Assembly (NCBI RefSeq): GCF_900115775.1
Contig: NZ_FOXS01000003.1
Span: 496,001-560,000, forward strand
DNA: 64,000 bases
Direction of reading: 5' to 3'
From: Hymenobacter arizonensis
GTDB taxonomy: Bacteria > Bacteroidota > Bacteroidia > Cytophagales > Hymenobacteraceae
Position 1 is the stretch's first letter; every line of letters starts with the position of its first letter. The position numbers and the translations under genes are program-made. The notes beneath the pieces were generated by a model that made no database searches, was not told the origin of the DNA, and was given only the letters and a program-made list of their open reading frames with translations. Shown piece by piece: positions 1 to 8,934 of the stretch.

Positions 1-3000
1 TTCGTTTTCGTCGCGAATCAGCTTGCTGCTGCCGGCCAGGGTGCCGAAGAAGTAGTACAAGCCGGGGATGATGATGACTCCGAACACGGTGCCAAACAGC
101 ATGCCGCCCAGGGCCGACGAGCCGATGGTCCGGTTGCCGATGGCCCCCGCGCCGGTAGCCACCACCAGCGGAATCAGGCCGGCAATGAAGGCGAACGACG
201 TCATCAGGATGGGTCGGAAACGTACCCGGGCGCCTTCAATGGCCGCCTCGCGCACCGACATGCCTTCCTCGTGCTTCAGGGCCGCGAACTCCACAATCAG
301 CACGGCGTTCTTGCCCAGCAAGCCCACCAGCATCACGAGGCCCACCTGCGCATAGATGTCGTTGGCCAGGCCAAACATCTTGATGAACAGGAAGGACCCA
401 AACACGCCCGCCACCAGCGAGAAGATTACGGCCAGCGGCAGCAGGAAGCTTTCGTACTGCGCGGCCAGCACCAGGTAAACGAAAATGAGTACAATGGTGA
501 AGATGACGATGGACTCGTTGCCGCGGCCCACCTCGTCTTTCGACAGCCCGCCCCAGTCGATGGAGTAGCCGTGGGGCAGGCCCTGGGCCACTTCCTGCAC
601 CGCCTTAATGGCCTCGCCGGAGCTGAAGCCCTCGGCCGCACCGCCGCGGATGGAGGCGGTGGTGTACATGTTGTAGCGGTTGATTTCGTTGGCGCCCTGC
701 GTCTTCACGATTTTCATGAAGGCCGAGAACGGCACCATCTCGCCCTTGTCGTTTTTGGCCCACATGTTCAGCACGTCCTCGGGCAGCTTGCGGTACTCCG
801 GCGAAGCCTGCACGAACACCTTGAAAAAGCGCTGGTACTTGATGAAGCCCAGCTCGTAGGTGGAGCCCACCAGCACGGAAAGCGTATTCATGGCATTGCC
901 GATGCTCACGCCCTTTTGCATGGCCTGCTCGTTGTCAATCTTGAGTTCGTACTGCGGGTAGTTGGCCGAGAAGAAAGTGAACAGGCCGGCCAGTTCCTTG
1001 CGCTTTTTCAGCTTGCCCATGAACTCTTCATTCACCTTTTCCAGCGCTTTGTAATCGCCGGAGTTGGTTTTGTCGAGCAGCTGCAGTTGGAAGCCGCCCG
1101 CCGCACCGTAGCCGGGCACCGCCGGCGGCTCGAAGAATTCGATGGTAGCACCCGGGATTTGGTGGGCCTTTTTCTCCAGGTTGGCAATGATTTCGGCGAT
1201 GGATTCCTTGCGCTCCGACCACGGCTTGAGGTCCAGCAAGCAGGTGCCGGCGTTGGAGCCGCGGCCCTCGGTGAGCACTTCGTAGCCGGCCAGGGTTGAA
1301 ATGTTGGCGATGCCGGGCACGTCCTTGGCCAGGCTGGCCAGGCGCTGCGACACGGCGTTGGTCTGTTCCAGCGTGGTGCCGGGCGGCGTCTGCACAATGG
1401 CGTAAATCAGGCCCTGGTCTTCGCTGGGGATAAAGCCGGCCGGCAGCTTGGCCGTGATGGCCCAGATGCCCAGCCCAAAGGCAATCAGCATGGCGAAGGT
1501 CACGAGGCGGTTGGCCACAATCTTCTCCAGCAGGCCCACATAGGCGTTGGTCAGCTTCTCAAAGCTGCGGTTGAACCAGTCGAAGAAGCGCTGCATGGGC
1601 GTTTTCTTCTTGGGCTGGCCGTGGTTATTTTTCAGAATCATGGCGCAGAGCACCGGCGTGAGCGTGAGGGCTACGAGGCCCGAAATCACAATGGCCGTGG
1701 CCATGGTAATCGAGAACTGCCGGTAGAAAATGCCCACCGGGCCGCTCATGAACGACACCGGAATGAACACCGCCGTCATCATGATGGTAATGGCGATGAT
1801 GGCCCCGCTTATTTCGCCAACTACCTTGCGCACCGCGTTGTAGGGCGAAAGGTGCTCCTCCTCCATTTTGGCGTGCACGGCCTCAATCACCACAATGGCG
1901 TTGTCGACCACAATACCAATCGAGAGCACCAGCGCAAACAGCGTAATCATGTTGATGGTGAGTCCGAACGCCTGCATGGCAATGAACGAGCCCACCAGCG
2001 ACACCGGCACAGCAATGGCCGGAATCAGCGTGGAGCGCCAGTCGCCCAGGAACAGGAACACCACCAGCGCCACTAGTATGAAGGCGTCGCGCAGGGTGTG
2101 AATAACGTTCTCAATCGAGGCGTCGAGGAAGTTCGACACGTCGTAGGTGATTTTGTAGTCCATGCCGGGTGGGAAGCTAGTTTTCTTCAGCTCTTCCAGC
2201 TTGGCTTTCACTTCTTTAATTACGTCCGAAGCATTGGAGCCGTAGGTCTGTTTCAGCACGATGGCCGCCGAGGGGTACTGGTTCAGGTTGGAGTAGATGT
2301 CGTAGTACTCGGAGCCCAGCTCCACGTTGGCCACGTCGCGCAGGTGCAGGCTTTCGCCGTTGGCGTTGGCCTTCAGAATCACGTTCTTGTACTGCTCCAC
2401 ATCGTTGAAGCGGCCCTGGTAGCTGAGCACGTACTCGAGCGACTGCGCCTGCTTGCCGTCGGAGCGGCCGATACGGCCCGGCGAGCCGATTACGCTCTGC
2501 TCGTCGAGGGCCTTCATCACGTCGTCCACTGAGATGTTGTAGGCGCGCATGCGGTCGGGTTTCAGCCACACGCGCATGGCGTACTGCCGGCTGCCGAGGA
2601 TGCTGGCCCGGCCAATGCCGTTGAGGCGCTGCAGCTCGGGCAGCATGTTCACGCCGGCGAAGTTGAACAGGTACTTCATGTCCGTGTTCTTGTCCTTGGA
2701 GTACAAGTTCACGTACATCAGCATGTTGGGTACCACGCGGTTCACAATCACGCCTTCGCGCTGCACCAGCAGCGGCAGGCGGTTGAGCACCTGCGCAATG
2801 CGGGTGTTCACGTTCACCACGGCCTGGTCGGGATTGGTGCCCAGGTTGAAGACAATCTGGATGTTGGCCTCGCCGGCGCTCACGGCGTCGGAGGTCATGT
2901 ACTTCATGCCCGGCACGCCGTTCACGGCCTGCTCCAGCGGAATCAGCACCGACTCGGTAAGCACCTTGGCGCTGGCGCCGGGATAGGAAGCACTCACCAT

Positions 3001-3129
3001 CACTAGCGGCGGCGAAATCTCCGGAAACTGCGAGGTAGGTAGCTGGAAGATGGCCAGCCCGCCCATGAGCAGGATGACCACCGAAATAACAATGGCGAAT
3101 ACGGGCCGCCGGATGAATTTACTAAACAT
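1..3129 (-). CDS. RND multidrug efflux permease, AcrB/MexB (HAE1) type, 3' end beyond window
   Basis: Inner-membrane proton-driven pump subunit of a tripartite efflux system. The reverse strand reads MFSKFIRRPVFAIVISVVIL, a typical RND first transmembrane helix, and stays open to the window edge (1043 codons, against about 1050 for the family), so only a few C-terminal residues are missing. Porter-domain text such as SASYPGASAKVLTESVLIPL and the late segment GLLGKNAVLIVEFAALKHEE match AcrB-type pumps. In TM4 the proton-relay position reads GIVVDNAIVVIE (about 1880-1915): the first Asp of the AcrB Asp-Asp pair is kept and the second is Asn. It lies 143 bp downstream of the adaptor gene on the same strand, so the two are probably co-transcribed; no TolC-like gene is in view. 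Substrate cannot be told. Family call is secure. Confidence 0.93.
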   Translation of the reverse strand, partial: MFSKFIRRPVFAIVISVVILLMGGLAIFQLPTSQFPEISPPLVMVSASYPGASAKVLTESVLIPLEQAVNGVPGMKYMTSDAVSAGEANIQIVFNLGTNPDQAVVNVNTRIAQVLNRLPLLVQREGVIVNRVVPNMLMYVNLYSKDKNTDMKYLFNFAGVNMLPELQRLNGIGRASILGSRQYAMRVWLKPDRMRAYNISVDDVMKALDEQSVIGSPGRIGRSDGKQAQSLEYVLSYQGRFNDVEQYKNVILKANANGESLHLRDVANVELGSEYYDIYSNLNQYPSAAIVLKQTYGSNASDVIKEVKAKLEELKKTSFPPGMDYKITYDVSNFLDASIENVIHTLRDAFILVALVVFLFLGDWRSTLIPAIAVPVSLVGSFIAMQAFGLTINMITLFALVLSIGIVVDNAIVVIEAVHAKMEEEHLSPYNAVRKVVGEISGAIIAITIMMTAVFIPVSFMSGPVGIFYRQFSITMATAIVISGLVALTLTPVLCAMILKNNHGQPKKKTPMQRFFDWFNRSFEKLTNAYVGLLEKIVANRLVTFAMLIAFGLGIWAITAKLPAGFIPSEDQGLIYAIVQTPPGTTLEQTNAVSQRLASLAKDVPGIANISTLAGYEVLTEGRGSNAGTCLLDLKPWSERKESIAEIIANLEKKAHQIPGATIEFFEPPAVPGYGAAGGFQLQLLDKTNSGDYKALEKVNEEFMGKLKKRKELAGLFTFFSANYPQYELKIDNEQAMQKGVSIGNAMNTLSVLVGSTYELGFIKYQRFFKVFVQASPEYRKLPEDVLNMWAKNDKGEMVPFSAFMKIVKTQGANEINRYNMYTTASIRGGAAEGFSSGEAIKAVQEVAQGLPHGYSIDWGGLSKDEVGRGNESIVIFTIVLIFVYLVLAAQYESFLLPLAVIFSLVAGVFGSFLFIKMFGLANDIYAQVGLVMLVGLLGKNAVLIVEFAALKHEEGMSVREAAIEGARVRFRPILMTSFAFIAGLIPLVVATGAGAIGNRTIGSSALGGMLFGTVFGVIIIPGLYYFFGTLAGSSKLIRDENE

Positions 3130-3157
3130 AAGAGCTTGGTTATTAAAGCCAAATTGT

Positions 3158-3253
3158 CGTCATGCTGAGCGCAGCCGAAGCATCTTGCTCGCATCGCCCT
3201 CACGATTGATTTACTACCACACGCGAGATGCTTCGGCTGCGCTCAGCATGACG
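3158..3253. repeat. Palindromic repeat, family A, in the efflux operon
   Basis: Two arms of 28 bp are exact reverse complements, starting CGTCATGCTGAGCGCAGCCG on the left and ending with its complement at 3253, separated by about 40 bp. It occupies almost the whole gap between adaptor and permease genes, so a transcript crossing it would fold into a long hairpin. The same family recurs at 33481-33578 and as a decayed half copy near 63614. Confidence 0.85.
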
Positions 3254-3272
3254 TTCTGTTGTTGGGCGGACC

Positions 3273-4358
3273 CTATTCGCTGTACACTTGCAGGTGCGAA
3301 AACACCGACTTCGGTGCCCGGTAGTCGAAGCTCACCTTGTCGCCGTCCTTGACCTTGCGCAGGCCCTCAAGCAGGATTTTGTCGGTCGCCGCCAGGCCCC
3401 CCTTGATGGCGTAGAGGTCAGGCATTTCCGAGCCGATAATGATTTCGCGTTGGTGCACCACCTTGTTCCGGTCAATCACGAAGACGTATTTCTTTTCTAG
3501 GACTTCGAACGTGGCCTTCTGCGGAATCAGCAGGGAGTTTTTCACCGGCACCGTCATCAGGATGCTGCCCGTTTCGCCGTTGCGCAGCAGGCCCTCGGGG
3601 TTGGGGAAGGTGGCCCGGAAGGCGATGTTGCCGGTTTCGTTGTTGAAGTCGGCCTCGATGGTTTGCACCACGCCGGGCTGGTTGAAGACTTCGTTGTTAG
3701 CCATTTTCAGCTGCACGTGCACGGGCCGGTCGGTGGCCTTGGCGTGCGCCTTGTAGGCGAGGTACTCGGCCTCCGGCACGTTGTAGTACACCCACATTTT
3801 GCTATTGTCCGAGAGCGTCGTGAGCAAATCCCCTTCGTCCACGAGGCTGCCCAGCCGGCCCTGAAAATGGTCCATGATGCCGCTGAACGGCGCCTTGATG
3901 GAAGTGAACGATAGGTGCGTCTGCGCCAGCGCCACTTCGGCTTTAGCCTTGTCGAACTTGGCCTGGGCCAGCGCCAACTCATTGGGAGACACCACGTTTT
4001 TATCGGCCAGCCGCTTGGTGTTCTGGTATTCCAGCCCCACGTAATTGGCCTCGGCCTGCGACTTTTTCAGTTCGGCCTGGTATATCAGCGGCATAATCTG
4101 AAACATGGGCTGCCCCGCCTTCACAAACTGCCCCTCATCAACGTAGATTTTCTGCAGGTAGCCCTTTTCCAAAGCCCGCAGCTCGATGTGCTGGATAGAG
4201 TGAATCTGGGCGACGTACTCTTTGGTGATGGTGGTGTCCTGGAGCAGGGGGCTGGTGGCCACCAGTTGAATCTGCTCGGCCACCTCTTTCTTCTCTTCCG
4301 AGCAGCTGGCAAGGCAATACAACGCGCCGCAGCTCAGAAGCGCAAACATTCTTTTCAT
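3273..4358 (-). CDS. RND efflux periplasmic adaptor (HlyD/AcrA family membrane fusion lipoprotein)
   Basis: Adaptor that links the RND permease to an outer-membrane channel. The protein (361 aa from this start) begins MKRMFALLSCGALYCLASCS, a lipoprotein signal with a lipobox ending at Cys. A biotinyl/lipoyl-like half-motif (YVDEGQFVKAGQPMF) is followed by a coiled-coil hairpin rich in Gln/Ala/Lys, the second lipoyl half (IKAPFSGIMDHFQGRLGSLV) and the beta-barrel and membrane-proximal domains. An upstream ATG at 4412 would add 18 hydrophobic residues ahead of the lipoprotein signal; the start at 4358 fits the signal much better. It is the first gene of the two-gene operon with the permease at 1-3129. 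No adjacent TetR or TolC gene is visible. Confidence 0.92.
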   Translation of the reverse strand: MKRMFALLSCGALYCLASCSEEKKEVAEQIQLVATSPLLQDTTITKEYVAQIHSIQHIELRALEKGYLQKIYVDEGQFVKAGQPMFQIMPLIYQAELKKSQAEANYVGLEYQNTKRLADKNVVSPNELALAQAKFDKAKAEVALAQTHLSFTSIKAPFSGIMDHFQGRLGSLVDEGDLLTTLSDNSKMWVYYNVPEAEYLAYKAHAKATDRPVHVQLKMANNEVFNQPGVVQTIEADFNNETGNIAFRATFPNPEGLLRNGETGSILMTVPVKNSLLIPQKATFEVLEKKYVFVIDRNKVVHQREIIIGSEMPDLYAIKGGLAATDKILLEGLRKVKDGDKVSFDYRAPKSVFSHLQVYSE

Positions 4359-5065
4359 CAGGACCGGAGGTAATAAAAGAGGCATGAGGGATAGCAGCCC
4401 CAGAGCAGCCAATAGCTGCGGCTGTGACCAGGGCCACTAGGCGCAGTGGTGAAGCTGCGTTAGTAGCCGTTTGATGCCACAAACCAACGCCCACTACCAT
4501 GAAGGGAAAATGAAGGAATTCTTCACGTCGGTCCAATCCCTAGTGCCAGTCTTCAACCCGACTGCTGCCCACTGCCCGGTAGCACGCAGACGTTTTTCTG
4601 ATTCGTCTTTCGCAATGACCCCCACTCTCTGCTGGTCAATCAACCCTTGTGTGGCGGGTGCTATCCAACGCCACGCTTCATGTTGCCTCGCTAGATATGC
4701 TTGCTGCTCAGCAAGCGTTATCCGCGCAGCACAAGTTGTATTCCGCTGAATTGAGCGAGCTATTCAGGCGTGAACTTGAAAGGAACTGCAGCAGCAAATG
4801 AGCTCCGGCCATGTGGTGCTACTGAGCCAAGCGCTTTTGTATACCCTTCGCGCTCAACAGAGCAGGATTTTAGCTGGCCGCGCTGCGATGACAGAATATT
4901 ATCACTGCCGTTAATGTGGCGCCTGAATCACTGAAAAGAACAGCTTGAAAGAAAGCTGCTCAATCGCCTTATTGATGGATTAAGAACCCGGTTTGCTCCA
5001 GCAGATGTTTCGGGTAGCAGAGCCTTGGAATTAACGGTTGTTCCGCATGGTTGGCCGGGACCAAA
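4359..5065. other. Non-coding stretch between efflux operon and island border
   Basis: About 700 bp with no supported gene. A 92-codon open frame at 4471-4749 (+) has no recognisable domain or signal. The region probably contains the promoter for the leftward efflux operon. If the island model is right, it was directly downstream of tRNA-Glu before integration. Confidence 0.5.
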
Positions 5066-5126
5066 GAAAAAAGGCTCTCTGCGCAATGCAGAGAGCCTTT
5101 TTAGTAGTCCGTAGGGGAATCGAACC
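5066..5126. repeat. attL: displaced tRNA-Glu 3' end and terminator
   Basis: This matches 27646-27706 at 60 of 61 positions. It holds the 22-nt 3' end of tRNA-Glu (5105-5126, minus sense) without the rest of the tRNA. The single difference (T at 5076, C at 27656) falls in the terminator stem and is paired here but mismatched at attR. This suggests the left copy is the original chromosomal tRNA 3' end and the right copy came with the element. Confidence 0.88.
5071..5104 (-). terminator. Perfect terminator hairpin, original tRNA-Glu terminator
   Basis: The 12-bp arms AAGGCTCTCTGC and GCAGAGAGCCTT with a 5-nt loop pair perfectly and are flanked by A/T runs on both sides, so it can work on either strand. 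It now ends whatever transcript crosses the left border. Confidence 0.75.
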
Positions 5127-5245
5127 TTATTGTTTATTCATAATCAAACAGTAGGTAATAATGCCCTAAATGGGCCTATTAAGGCATATTATTGGCATCT
5201 GCTACTAGGTAACAATAGGTCTAACACCGTCTGGTCATGTAATTC

Positions 5246-5265
5246 TGTACCCTAAGTTGTACCCC
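5246..5265 (+). promoter_or_regulatory. Paired TGTACCC motifs, putative integrase arm-type sites (left)
   Basis: Two copies of TGTACCC start at 5246 and 5258, 12 bp apart. The same motif occurs twice with the same 12-bp period and orientation just inside the right border (27620 and 27632). Short repeated sites near both att ends are how many tyrosine integrases bind with their arm-binding domain. Function is inferred from placement. Confidence 0.5.
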
Positions 5266-5282
5266 AGAATGGGATATAATGC

Positions 5283-5290
5283 TACCTTTG
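5283..5290 (+). promoter_or_regulatory. Bacteroidetes -7 box upstream of the integrase
   Basis: TACCTTTG matches the Bacteroidetes -7 consensus TAnnTTTG exactly and lies 27 bp before the integrase ATG. A TTG-containing upstream box lies about 23 bp before it (5256-5259), a little farther than usual. The overlap with the TGTACCC motifs would allow the integrase to repress its own gene. Confidence 0.45.
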
Positions 5291-5317
5291 GTACAGTAGT
5301 CATAACTCAACCAATCA

Positions 5318-6541
5318 ATGTCCTCCATCTCCTTCCATTTGAAAGACCCTAAGTCGGGTAAGCCTACTACAATTTTCATCTGGTTCAATGCAGATGGCCG
5401 ACGAACAAAACTCTATACGGGCTACAAAATCATTGCTGGTCAGTGGGATAATGAAGAGCAGAAGGCGTTAACTCGTGGCTACCCAAGGGAAAATGGAGAC
5501 ATCAACAAGGGGCTTGCGCGGATGGGAACCCGATTGACAGAGTTTTACACCGCTCAACGAGCAGAGGGCATTATTCCCAGCGTTGAATCGCTAAAGAAAG
5601 TTATTGAGCCTGAGGAGGAGCGAGGTGCTGACCGACCTATGTTGCTTATAGACTACGCTGACTACTTGAAGCGGCAGGCATTGACTAAACAGCCCACTAC
5701 CATCAAATCCATCAGGACGAACTACAACCATGTAGTAGCTTTTGTGGAAAAGCGGCGCAAGGTGCTGAACTATGATGATTTGACAATTGCCTTTTATGAC
5801 AACTTTACACACTATTTATCGGAAGCAGGCTTAACAGACAATAGCTTGAGTAAGCAGGTCTCTCTGTTCAAGTGCTTTCTGTCCGACGCGTTGAATCGTG
5901 GCCGAACGGATAAGCAAGATTTTAAGCGATGGACATGGGCCGGACGGGAACCAGACGTGATTGCTCTAACCCGCGATGAGTTGCGTGCCATAGAAAATCT
6001 TCAGCTAGTCCCTAGAAATTACCTTCATAATGCAAGAAGCCTTTTCCTGTTGAGTTGTTATACTGGCTTGCGTTTCTCTGACGTAGCAGCCCTGAAACCT
6101 GAACACGATAAGGCTGACCGTTTGCATGTCACTACTCAAAAAACGCGCGACTCGCTGGTTATTCCTGTGAGTCCAAAAGCGCGGGTGCTACTTGATTTGC
6201 TTTGGTCAGGAGAGGTGCACCCGATTACAAATCAAAAGTTGAATCAATTTTTGAAGGAATTAGCACAGCGTGCTGGCATAGATGTGCTTATTGAGGACAC
6301 GGAGTATAAAGGAGGGAAACGTCTTAGCGTGAAAAAACCTAAGTATGACCTGATAAGTAGTCATACGGGTCGTAGGACCTTCGTGACTTTAGCCCTCGAA
6401 AGCGGTCTGCCATGGGAAGTGATTATGAAAGTAACCGGCCACAAAGACATGCGTTCTTTCAAACGGTACATCCAAGTGACGGATGAACGTCAAATAGATG
6501 CTTTTCAGCAAATATGGGAAGCTGAACAATTGAAAGACTGA
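5318..6541 (+). CDS. Tyrosine site-specific integrase of the island
   Basis: Catalyses integration and excision at tRNA-Glu. The 407-aa protein has an N-terminal arm-type DNA-binding region (SISFHLKDPKSGKPTTIFIW), a SAM-like core-binding domain (about 105-205) and a C-terminal catalytic domain. The catalytic set is visible: Arg252 in CYTGLRFSD, His349 and Arg352 in SSHTGRRTF, His375 in VTGHKD and the nucleophile Tyr384 in FKRYIQ. Length and order match Bacteroidetes integrases of genomic islands. It sits about 190 bp inside attL, reading into the element, as expected for an island integrase. The directionality factor is probably the HTH protein at 26022-26429. Intact, so the element may still be able to excise. 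Confidence 0.95.
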   Translation: MSSISFHLKDPKSGKPTTIFIWFNADGRRTKLYTGYKIIAGQWDNEEQKALTRGYPRENGDINKGLARMGTRLTEFYTAQRAEGIIPSVESLKKVIEPEEERGADRPMLLIDYADYLKRQALTKQPTTIKSIRTNYNHVVAFVEKRRKVLNYDDLTIAFYDNFTHYLSEAGLTDNSLSKQVSLFKCFLSDALNRGRTDKQDFKRWTWAGREPDVIALTRDELRAIENLQLVPRNYLHNARSLFLLSCYTGLRFSDVAALKPEHDKADRLHVTTQKTRDSLVIPVSPKARVLLDLLWSGEVHPITNQKLNQFLKELAQRAGIDVLIEDTEYKGGKRLSVKKPKYDLISSHTGRRTFVTLALESGLPWEVIMKVTGHKDMRSFKRYIQVTDERQIDAFQQIWEAEQLKD

Positions 6542-7051
6542 CCCATATAGTCTTGCGATTAACGGAGTAGCTGGGTCATGAAAGCGGGTTCATCGCCGAT
6601 GTCTGCACCCTTATTCAGGCGGCTTTATGCCTCTAAACCCAAGTGTGGTCAGTAAGCGAGCAAAAGAAGTGCTGGCTGCCTTATCTAGCTCTTCATTCTC
6701 ATTTCCCTCGGGGCTGGATAGTTTGTGAGCCCAAGGCCTAAGCCCTTTGCTATTTTTAACTGACCTATTCAGTCTTCCTGCGTGGATACTGCCCTCTCAG
6801 ATATCGTGAAGCTCCGCCGCCACCGACAAGGTGAGTGCTCTATGCACCGCGGCACGTTTCAGAACCTCGCCGTATCATTCTTGTGGCACCGGCCGTCATA
6901 TCCGTCGCCCGCTGCCACTAGCTTCTGTGGTTCTTGTCCCCGCAGTGCCCAAGAACGAATTATATAAAAATGGCTGCTCTACAAGCCGTATGGTGCAGGT
7001 TGTCAAATATGGTGCAACTTGCATCTTATATCGATTCTAACTTCTAATCAC
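6542..7051. other. Non-coding region between integrase and vWA gene
   Basis: About 500 bp without a supported gene. The short open frames at 6782-6967 and 6831-7040 have no recognisable features. It presumably holds the promoter for the vWA/phosphatase/kinase operon, but no convincing TTTG/TAnnTTTG pair was found. Confidence 0.45.
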
Positions 7052-7915
7052 ATGGCCTACAAGTGCGCTAATTGCGCCAAAAGCTACGCTCAGCCTACCG
7101 CTGACTATTTCTGTACAGATTGTGGCTACGACGGCCTTCTGATAGACGATGCCGTTGATACCAAGCTAGAAGAAAACGGCGGTGATCGCGAGATAGGCTT
7201 GTGCATCCTTCTGATGGATGCGTCGGGCTCCATGGACCAGCCTGCTTTCCCAGGTAGTCCCCTCACCAAATTGCGCTTGGTAGCTAACAGCGCAGCCCAG
7301 GGCATTTTTGACTTGCAGCAGATGGGCAAAGCGGATGACGCTTACATCTGCGCCATGTTGTTCGACAACACTATTAAGCAGATTTTCTTCAAAAGCGTCA
7401 AGGAGCTGCTGGAAGAGCACAATTTTGAGGTTAAGGTCTTCGCTAATTACTTGTATGAAGAGCTAGCACAAATGGGTGGCACTACTGACATCAATGGGGC
7501 CTTGCAAGCAGCTAATTCTTTTGCAAAGTCCTTTACCACACGCTCCATTCCCAACATGCAGGGATATACCCCCCTCGAGCACGTTGTCCTAACCAAAGCA
7601 GGGCAGAGCCGCGTGGTACCCAATGTGCGCGTGTTGCTCTATACCGATGGCGTGCAATACATCGACGGCAAGAGCGACCCACTGGTTAGTCCATTCAAAG
7701 AATGGGAAACGGATATTCTAATGGGGGCCTTTTTTGGTGACAGTTCTGAGTCCGGCTGCAATGAGCTCAGAAGCATTCTTAGCAAATGCCCAAACCACGA
7801 TTTTGAGCAGTTTTTCTTGCTTGACCAGCCTTCCAAAGTGGCTCATCTGCGGAAGCTCTTTAGGATGGCCTCCGGGGCTTCAGGTTTCTGTCCCCTATGT
7901 ATTCCGAAAGAGTAA
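7052..7915 (+). CDS. vWA-domain protein with N-terminal zinc ribbon (TerY-like)
   Basis: Metal-dependent von Willebrand factor A protein, the likely scaffold of a three-gene signalling module. From this start the protein (287 aa) opens MAYKCANCAKSYAQPTADYF and has four Cys at positions 5, 8, 21 and 24, a zinc ribbon. The vWA domain follows, with an intact MIDAS motif D56-A-S58-G-S60 (LLMDASGSM), a Thr in AQMGGTTDING and an Asp in LLYTDGVQY. A start at 7019 would add 11 residues ahead of the ribbon and is less likely. Its stop overlaps the start of the phosphatase gene (TAATG at 7913-7917), indicating translational coupling. The vWA/PP2C/kinase order is the TerY-P triad described in comparative genomics of Ter stress systems; no other ter genes are present here. 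Confidence 0.85.
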   Translation: MAYKCANCAKSYAQPTADYFCTDCGYDGLLIDDAVDTKLEENGGDREIGLCILLMDASGSMDQPAFPGSPLTKLRLVANSAAQGIFDLQQMGKADDAYICAMLFDNTIKQIFFKSVKELLEEHNFEVKVFANYLYEELAQMGGTTDINGALQAANSFAKSFTTRSIPNMQGYTPLEHVVLTKAGQSRVVPNVRVLLYTDGVQYIDGKSDPLVSPFKEWETDILMGAFFGDSSESGCNELRSILSKCPNHDFEQFFLLDQPSKVAHLRKLFRMASGASGFCPLCIPKE

Positions 7916-8934
7916 TGCTGCTCGAAACGCTCTCCTTCATATCCTTTATGACCAATTCGGGTTTATCATTTCTAGCAGGCTCTGCTTTCACTGTAGCAAT
8001 GTTCTTAATGCGAAATGAAAAGCAGAAACGTCTTGCCCAGGCTCGGCAGCCCATAGCTGAAGAAGCAAAGCAACAGGTTTTAGTGGAGCCTCAAAAAGAG
8101 AGTACACTTGTTTCAGATGTTCCTGCAGCACCCCTTAGTTCTGGCTTACTCCCCAAGGTAGAACTGCTCATCAGTGCAGGCCCTCGCAAGAGCACTCGGG
8201 AGACAGAACTCGGTGAGGACGTGGCTGGCTCGGTACTTACTCCCAATCGCGTTATTTTTTGGGTTCTCGACGGTACCAGCGACACAGTGGTTATCCCAGG
8301 TGAACAAGGGCGCGACTTGCTTTCTTCTCGGCTCTTTTGCCTTGCTATCAGTGCTGCGCTACACCAGCTGGCGCACAAATTCACCGATGCCCATAAGTTG
8401 GCAGAAGCTGCCCTCGATGAAGCGGCTGCACAGCTCAAAAGTCTGGTTGCGGAGCACCAGGAGTCCTTCCAGAAGTTCGGAAAATCTGAGCCTGAGCAGA
8501 CCTCCCATTGGGATGTTTCCACAACCATGCTGGTAGGAATTCTATCAGACACAGGTGAGGTTGACTTGTTCAGGATAGGGGATTCGAAAGCCATATGTTT
8601 TGGTTTAGACAAGCAGGTAGTTGCTACCGTCGTCGACCAAAAGCCAGCCAGCATCGGATTGGGTCGCATCCATGCTCGATTGGTTCGTGGGGAGTTATTT
8701 ACTCTTCAGTTATTCACTCCTGACCGGGAGGACCAGCTGCATCGCGGACGGGCTAGCGGAGTTAGACGCATTATTGCCTTCTCCGATGGTGTTGGGCCAA
8801 GCACAGAGCAATACCTCCGCCGCATGCTGGCGCAGCGCACCTATTCACAATTTCATGACGAGCTAGGGCGCACCCCCAATAAGACCTTCGATGATAAAAC
8901 CTTAGTGTTGGCAAGCTTTGAGCCGGTGTCATGA
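7915..8934 (+). CDS. PP2C-family Ser/Thr protein phosphatase with N-terminal membrane anchor
   Basis: Probably removes phosphates added by the kinase encoded next to it. The 339-aa protein starts MLLETLSFISFMTNSGLSFL with one hydrophobic helix (about residues 5-27), then a charged linker and a PP2C domain from about residue 80. PP2C signatures are readable: FWVLDGTSDT (metal-binding Asp-Gly; the usual DGHGG is changed), TTMLVGILSDTGEVDLFRIG followed by DSKA (the GDS element), AFSDGVGPS and the C-terminal DDKTLVLASF. The start at 7915 overlaps the vWA stop as TAATG; an ATG at 7897 would overlap more and is less likely. Its stop overlaps the kinase start as ATGA (8931-8934), so the three proteins are made from one coupled mRNA. 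Confidence 0.83.
   Translation: MLLETLSFISFMTNSGLSFLAGSAFTVAMFLMRNEKQKRLAQARQPIAEEAKQQVLVEPQKESTLVSDVPAAPLSSGLLPKVELLISAGPRKSTRETELGEDVAGSVLTPNRVIFWVLDGTSDTVVIPGEQGRDLLSSRLFCLAISAALHQLAHKFTDAHKLAEAALDEAAAQLKSLVAEHQESFQKFGKSEPEQTSHWDVSTTMLVGILSDTGEVDLFRIGDSKAICFGLDKQVVATVVDQKPASIGLGRIHARLVRGELFTLQLFTPDREDQLHRGRASGVRRIIAFSDGVGPSTEQYLRRMLAQRTYSQFHDELGRTPNKTFDDKTLVLASFEPVS

Noticed and set aside
271..1299. Long + strand open frame (342 codons)
   Set aside because: It is antisense to the RND permease and has the His/Gln/Gly-rich look of a GC-rich shadow frame; no domain.
4471..4749. Possible 92-aa gene left of the island
   Set aside because: No signal, domain, or neighbour support; kept as non-coding.
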